Source: JALZIF01 sp964584905
GTDB taxonomy: Bacteria; Gemmatimonadota; Gemmatimonadetes; Gemmatimonadales; Gemmatimonadaceae
DNA length: 18,993 nucleotides
Reading direction: 5' to 3'
Assembly: GCA_964584905.1 (NCBI GenBank)
Contig: CAZPCC010000417.1
Span: forward strand, 1 to 18,993
Part shown: in pieces, positions 15,869-18,993 of the stretch
How the letters are laid out: each line of letters starts with the position of its first letter
Position numbering within the stretch: the stretch's first letter is position 1
Made by a program: the position numbers and the translations under genes
The notes under the pieces: model-generated
The model's database searches: none
Told to the model about the DNA's origin: nothing
What the model saw: the letters and a program-made list of their open reading frames with translations, nothing else

Positions 15869-16123
15869 ATGCCGACCAAGCTCGAGAAGACTGTCAAGCG
15901 CGAGATAGACATCGACGGTCAGCCGTTCACCGTGGCTATTTCGCCCGAAGGGCTCAAGATCACGCAGAAAGGCTTTCGGAAGGGGCAGGAAGTCTCCTGG
16001 AAGTCGCTGCTCGAGAGCTCTCGCGGAGATGGCGCCACCACGACGAGTTCAGCCAATCAGGGCATGTCCTCCCTTGGCGAGGGTGGAACCGGCGGGAGCG
16101 GTCACGATTCCGGATTTCGCTGA
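15869..16123 (+). CDS. small hypothetical protein with Ser/Gly-rich tail
   Basis: This 84-residue protein has no assigned function. Residues 1-50 form a compact mixed segment (KREIDIDGQPFTVAISPEG, then KGQEVSWKSLL), and residues 51-84 are low-complexity Ser/Gly/Thr, probably disordered. A tandem ribosome-binding site, AGGAGAGGAG (15856-15865), precedes the ATG by 3-8 nt, which strongly supports translation. There is no signal peptide. It lies 73 nt after the RepA-like gene in the same direction. Confidence 0.8.
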   Translation: MPTKLEKTVKREIDIDGQPFTVAISPEGLKITQKGFRKGQEVSWKSLLESSRGDGATTTSSANQGMSSLGEGGTGGSGHDSGFR

Positions 16124-16264
16124 GGAACACAGCGCGCCACGCGCGCGTATTGAATAAGGAAGCCACGGCGGCTTGCCGGTCTCGCGCGCGCCATGCGGGG
16201 GCGTAGCGTGCATGGGGCCAGAGTCGACGCAGAAATCCGTACAGTCCTTTCTTCAGAGCGCCAC

Positions 16265-17872
16265 ATGCCTAACTTGAGACGCATCGCGTTAGCCGCCGCC
16301 GTTGCCCTGCCCATCTTCGCCGGCGGATTCGTACTGCAGGATCGCCGAACAGCCGAGAACGCACGGTTGTTCGACCAGGTGCTCTCGCTGGTATCCGAAC
16401 GGTTCGTCGACACAGTCGACACGTCGGCCCTTTTCGAGAAGGCCGCCCGCGGGCTCGTGTCGGAGCTCGATGATCCATACTCCGAGCTCTTCACTCCGAG
16501 ACAATCGGAGCGTTTCTCCAGCTCGTCGACGGGACGGTACGGCGGTATCGGCATGCAGATCGAGCAGCAGCAGGACAACATCGTGGTAGTGCGGGTATTT
16601 CCGAACACCCCGGCTGAGCGAGCTGGAGTCGTCGAAGGCGACCGCATCATCGGCGTCGACACGGCCTCGACCCGCGGCTGGAGCACGAGCGAGGTTTCGG
16701 AGGCGCTTACGGGTCCGCCAGGCACCAAGATCGGGGCGCGCTTCTCTCGTCCCGGAGTTCCTGAGCCGATCGAGCATCGCTTCACCCGCGCCCTCATTCA
16801 CGTACCTGCGGTGCCTTATTCACTACTGCTCGGCGGCGATGTCGGATACGTGCCACTCCAGACGTTCAACGAGACCGCATCCGAGGAATTGACCCAGGCG
16901 GTCGAACGGCTGCGGAAGGAGGGAGCGCAGTCCTTCATTCTCGACCTTCGCAACAATCCGGGCGGAATCCTCGACCAGGCGCTCTCCGTAAGCGATCTGT
17001 TCCTGAGGGAAGGACAGGAGATCGCCGCGGTGCGGGCGCGCCACGGAAAGGAGCAGCGTTTCGTAGCGCAGCAGCGGTTCCGAATCACCGATCTGCCGAT
17101 GATCGTACTCGTGAATGGGTATTCGGCATCGGCTTCGGAGATCGTCTCTGGGTCCCTGCAGGACCACGATCGGGCGCTCATCGTCGGCACGACCAGCTTC
17201 GGCAAGGGACTCGTGCAGTCGGTGTTCCCGCTGGAGGGCGGCTACTCGCTCAAGCTGACCACCGCAAAGTGGTTCACGCCGAGCGGCCGTTCGATTCAGA
17301 AAGACCGCAAGCCGGCGAGCGAGGGTGTTCAGGTTGGCGGACCGGGGGCGGCAGAGGAGGACCTTCCCGACTCGCTGGAAAGCGAGGCAGTGAAGAAGGA
17401 CCGCCCGATGTTCCGGTCCGACGCCGGGCGTCCGATCTACGGCGGCGGCGGGATTACCCCGGACGTGATAGTTCCCGAGGACACGATTCCAACGGCAGAG
17501 CAGGAGCTGGCGCGCGCCCTGGCCCCCCGTGCGGGAGTGGTCCGCGCCAACCTGTACGATCTGGCTATTCAACTGCGCGGCGAAATGCCCCGTGCCCTGA
17601 CCGCGAAACCGGAATGGCGGCAGACGCTATATCAGCGGCTCCTGGAGGACTCCGTCAAGATCGACCGTCAGCAATGGGAGGCCGCTGCGCCGCTCGTGGA
17701 TCGCTGGATCGTGCAGCAGGGCGTGCGTCAGGCATACGGCGACTCGACGTTGCGGAGGCTGAGTGTCGACGAGGATCCGCAGCTCAGCAGGGCGCTGGAG
17801 CTGTTACGGAACGGCCGCACCCAGGATGATCTGTTCGCACTTGCGCAGCGCCAGGTGTCGCGCGACCGTTAG
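16265..17872 (+). CDS. S41-family C-terminal processing protease (CtpA/Tsp type)
   Basis: This is a 535-residue periplasmic serine protease with a Ser-Lys catalytic pair. A signal or anchor (MPNLRRIALAAAVALPIFAGGFVL) is followed by the N-terminal LFEKAARGLVSELDDPYSELF segment, a PDZ domain (about 95-180, starting GRYGGIGMQIE) and the S41 core. In GYSASASEIVSGSLQDHDRA the third-position Ser289 aligns with Tsp Ser430, Asp300 with Asp441, and Lys314 in SFGKGLVQS with Lys455. All catalytic spacings are conserved. The C-terminal 150 residues include ITPDVIVPED and a helical tail. ATG 16265 begins the signal; an upstream in-frame start at 16193 adds an unlikely Arg-rich leader. The beta-propeller gene starts 3 nt after the stop. 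Likely roles are trimming or quality control of exported proteins. Confidence 0.94.
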   Translation: MPNLRRIALAAAVALPIFAGGFVLQDRRTAENARLFDQVLSLVSERFVDTVDTSALFEKAARGLVSELDDPYSELFTPRQSERFSSSSTGRYGGIGMQIEQQQDNIVVVRVFPNTPAERAGVVEGDRIIGVDTASTRGWSTSEVSEALTGPPGTKIGARFSRPGVPEPIEHRFTRALIHVPAVPYSLLLGGDVGYVPLQTFNETASEELTQAVERLRKEGAQSFILDLRNNPGGILDQALSVSDLFLREGQEIAAVRARHGKEQRFVAQQRFRITDLPMIVLVNGYSASASEIVSGSLQDHDRALIVGTTSFGKGLVQSVFPLEGGYSLKLTTAKWFTPSGRSIQKDRKPASEGVQVGGPGAAEEDLPDSLESEAVKKDRPMFRSDAGRPIYGGGGITPDVIVPEDTIPTAEQELARALAPRAGVVRANLYDLAIQLRGEMPRALTAKPEWRQTLYQRLLEDSVKIDRQQWEAAAPLVDRWIVQQGVRQAYGDSTLRRLSVDEDPQLSRALELLRNGRTQDDLFALAQRQVSRDR

Positions 17873-17875
17873 CGC

Positions 17876-18973
17876 ATGATCCCCATCAGACATGTTATAC
17901 TCGGCGCGGCCACTTCGGTGGCCGCGTTTGCATGCTCCCCCGCGCAGCGAGCATCGGATAGCGCGAGCGCGCAGTCGCCCGCCGATTCCGCGCTGGCTCC
18001 CACCACCATCGCCGCCGACTCCGGCGAGTCACATTTCAGCACGATCTCCCAACTCACCTTCGGCGGCGAGAACGCGGAAGCGTACTTCAGTGCGAGTGGG
18101 GAGAAGCTGATCTTTCAGACGACGCGCGACGGGCACGGCTGCGACCAGCAATTCGTAATGAACGTCGATGGGACGGGAATGCGGCGCGTCTCCACCGGCG
18201 AGGGGAAGACGACGTGTGGCTATTTCTACGACGATGATCGGCGCGTCCTGTTTTCCTCGACGCACGCCGCCGATTCCGCTTGCCCGGTGCGTCCCGATCC
18301 AAGCCAGGGATATGTCTGGGGCCTGGACAAGTTCGAGATCTATACGGCAAAGCCGGACGGTTCGGACCTGACGCGCCTGACGAACTGGAACGCATATACG
18401 GCTGAGGCGACCGTGTCTCCCGACGGCGAAACCATCGTTTTCACCTCGACCATGGATGGCGATCTCGAAATCTACACCATGCGTGTCGACGGCTCCAACG
18501 TCCGGCGCCTGACGAACGTACCTGGATACGACGGAGGTGCCTTCTTCTCGCCAGACGGTACGAGAATCGTCTACCGGGCGTATCACCCGACCGACTCGGC
18601 CGAACTGGCGACCTATCGCGAGCTGCTTGGCCGGAACATGGTTCGGCCTAACAAGATGGAAGTATGGATCATGGACGCCGACGGAGGCAATCAAAGGCAG
18701 GTCACGAATCTGGGAGGGGCGAACTTCGCGCCCTTCTTCACTCCCGATGGGCAGCAGGTCATTTTTTCGTCCAACTACAGGAATCCGCGCAGCTCGAACT
18801 TTGATCTGTATCTGGTCAACGTGGACGGAACAGGACTGGAACAGGTGACGACCAATCCGGCGTTCGACGGCTTCCCGATGTTCAGTCCGGATGGCACCAA
18901 GCTGATCTGGGCTTCGAACCGGAATGCGGCCAAGCCTACGGACACGAATCTGTTCGTGGCGGACTGGAGGTGA
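17876..18973 (+). CDS. TolB-like (PD40/WD40) beta-propeller lipoprotein
   Basis: This 365-residue exported protein begins MIPIRHVILGAATSVAAFAC, a signal ending in a near-lipobox (AFAC), so Cys20 is probably acylated. A Ser/Ala-rich linker (about 24-48) leads to repeats of the PD40 type, e.g. SPDGETIVF, GDLEIYTMRVDGSNVRRLTN, SPDGTRIVY, TPDGQQVIF and SPDGTKLIW, making a six-bladed propeller likely. Such proteins usually serve as binding scaffolds in the periplasm; the partner is unknown. The start lies 3 nt after the protease stop, so the two share a transcript unless the internal promoter and hairpin noted below are active. No ribosome-binding site is obvious, fitting coupled translation. Confidence 0.88.
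   Translation: MIPIRHVILGAATSVAAFACSPAQRASDSASAQSPADSALAPTTIAADSGESHFSTISQLTFGGENAEAYFSASGEKLIFQTTRDGHGCDQQFVMNVDGTGMRRVSTGEGKTTCGYFYDDDRRVLFSSTHAADSACPVRPDPSQGYVWGLDKFEIYTAKPDGSDLTRLTNWNAYTAEATVSPDGETIVFTSTMDGDLEIYTMRVDGSNVRRLTNVPGYDGGAFFSPDGTRIVYRAYHPTDSAELATYRELLGRNMVRPNKMEVWIMDADGGNQRQVTNLGGANFAPFFTPDGQQVIFSSNYRNPRSSNFDLYLVNVDGTGLEQVTTNPAFDGFPMFSPDGTKLIWASNRNAAKPTDTNLFVADWR
17893..17901 (+). promoter_or_regulatory. possible extended -10 element inside the propeller gene start
   Basis: TG-T-TATACT fits the extended -10 pattern with 5 of 6 matches to TATAAT. No -35 is seen. If used, transcripts would begin after the annotated start codon 17876, which would conflict with the encoded signal peptide, so it may be chance. 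Confidence 0.2.
17905..17926 (+). terminator. very stable cUUCGg hairpin, terminator- or attenuator-like
   Basis: CGCGGCCAC (17905-17913) and GTGGCCGCG (17918-17926) make a perfect 9-bp stem closed by the unusually stable tetraloop UUCG, followed by TTTGC. It lies 33 nt after the protease stop and within signal-peptide codons of the next gene. It could attenuate read-through from the protease into the propeller gene. Confidence 0.38.
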
Positions 18974-18993
18974 GGGTCGGGGGTGGGGGGGGG
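18974..18993. other. G-rich window end
   Basis: The last 20 bases after the propeller gene are almost pure G on the plus strand, in runs of 3, 5 and 9. This could be a G-quadruplex-forming stretch or a contig-end sequencing artefact. No further gene is visible. Confidence 0.5.

Overview
This GC-rich window reads as an ordinary chromosomal segment of an environmental, Gram-negative-type bacterium. The cell envelope type follows from a predicted outer-membrane barrel ending in Phe, two or more lipoprotein-like signals and a periplasmic acylase family. The mixture (chromosomal RepA-like initiator, many exported TolB-type and lipoprotein genes, high GC) is what I would expect of Gemmatimonadota, but that placement is inference. 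No insertion sequence, phage, CRISPR array or integrase was seen.

Layout, left to right. (1) 1-1363: the 3' end of an NRPS/PKS-type assembly-line gene, ending in a thioesterase with a Cys nucleophile, followed 7 nt later by an Sfp-type phosphopantetheinyl transferase. This is the right-hand edge of a secondary-metabolite cluster. (2) 1579-2718: a one-heme cytochrome domain fused to a probable outer-membrane beta-barrel, resembling Cyc2-type cytochrome-porins. (3) 2795-6281: a glycogen-debranching-type glucosidase and an SDR oxidoreductase with a C-terminal membrane segment, probably co-transcribed. (4) 6496-7522, minus strand: tRNA-Phe(GAA) and a YpfJ-type zinc metallopeptidase. (5) 7683-8219: a well-formed promoter with an operator-like palindrome driving a small CHRD/SOD-like lipoprotein. 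(6) 8220-8514: a 295-nt gap dense in nested and alternative RNA pairings, leading into (7) 8515-11412, an exported fusion of a type I phosphodiesterase/phosphatase and a glycerophosphodiester phosphodiesterase. (8) 11409-14790, minus strand: queF, a small membrane protein, and a penicillin-acylase-family Ntn hydrolase whose stop codon overlaps the membrane protein's start. (9) 14932-18973, plus strand: a RepA-like initiator, a small conserved-looking protein, an S41 (CtpA-type) protease and a TolB-like beta-propeller lipoprotein.

The items most worth a second look are the candidate structured RNA/switch at 8313-8503, the Cyc2-like cytochrome-porin, the 14-residue insertion between the catalytic Cys and Asp of QueF, the phosphodiesterase-GDPD fusion, and a very stable cUUCGg hairpin inside the signal-peptide codons of the last gene. 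Intergenic gaps not listed as features (1398-1578, 2719-2794, 11811-11959, 14791-14931, 15796-15868, 16124-16264) show no gene or convincing signal.
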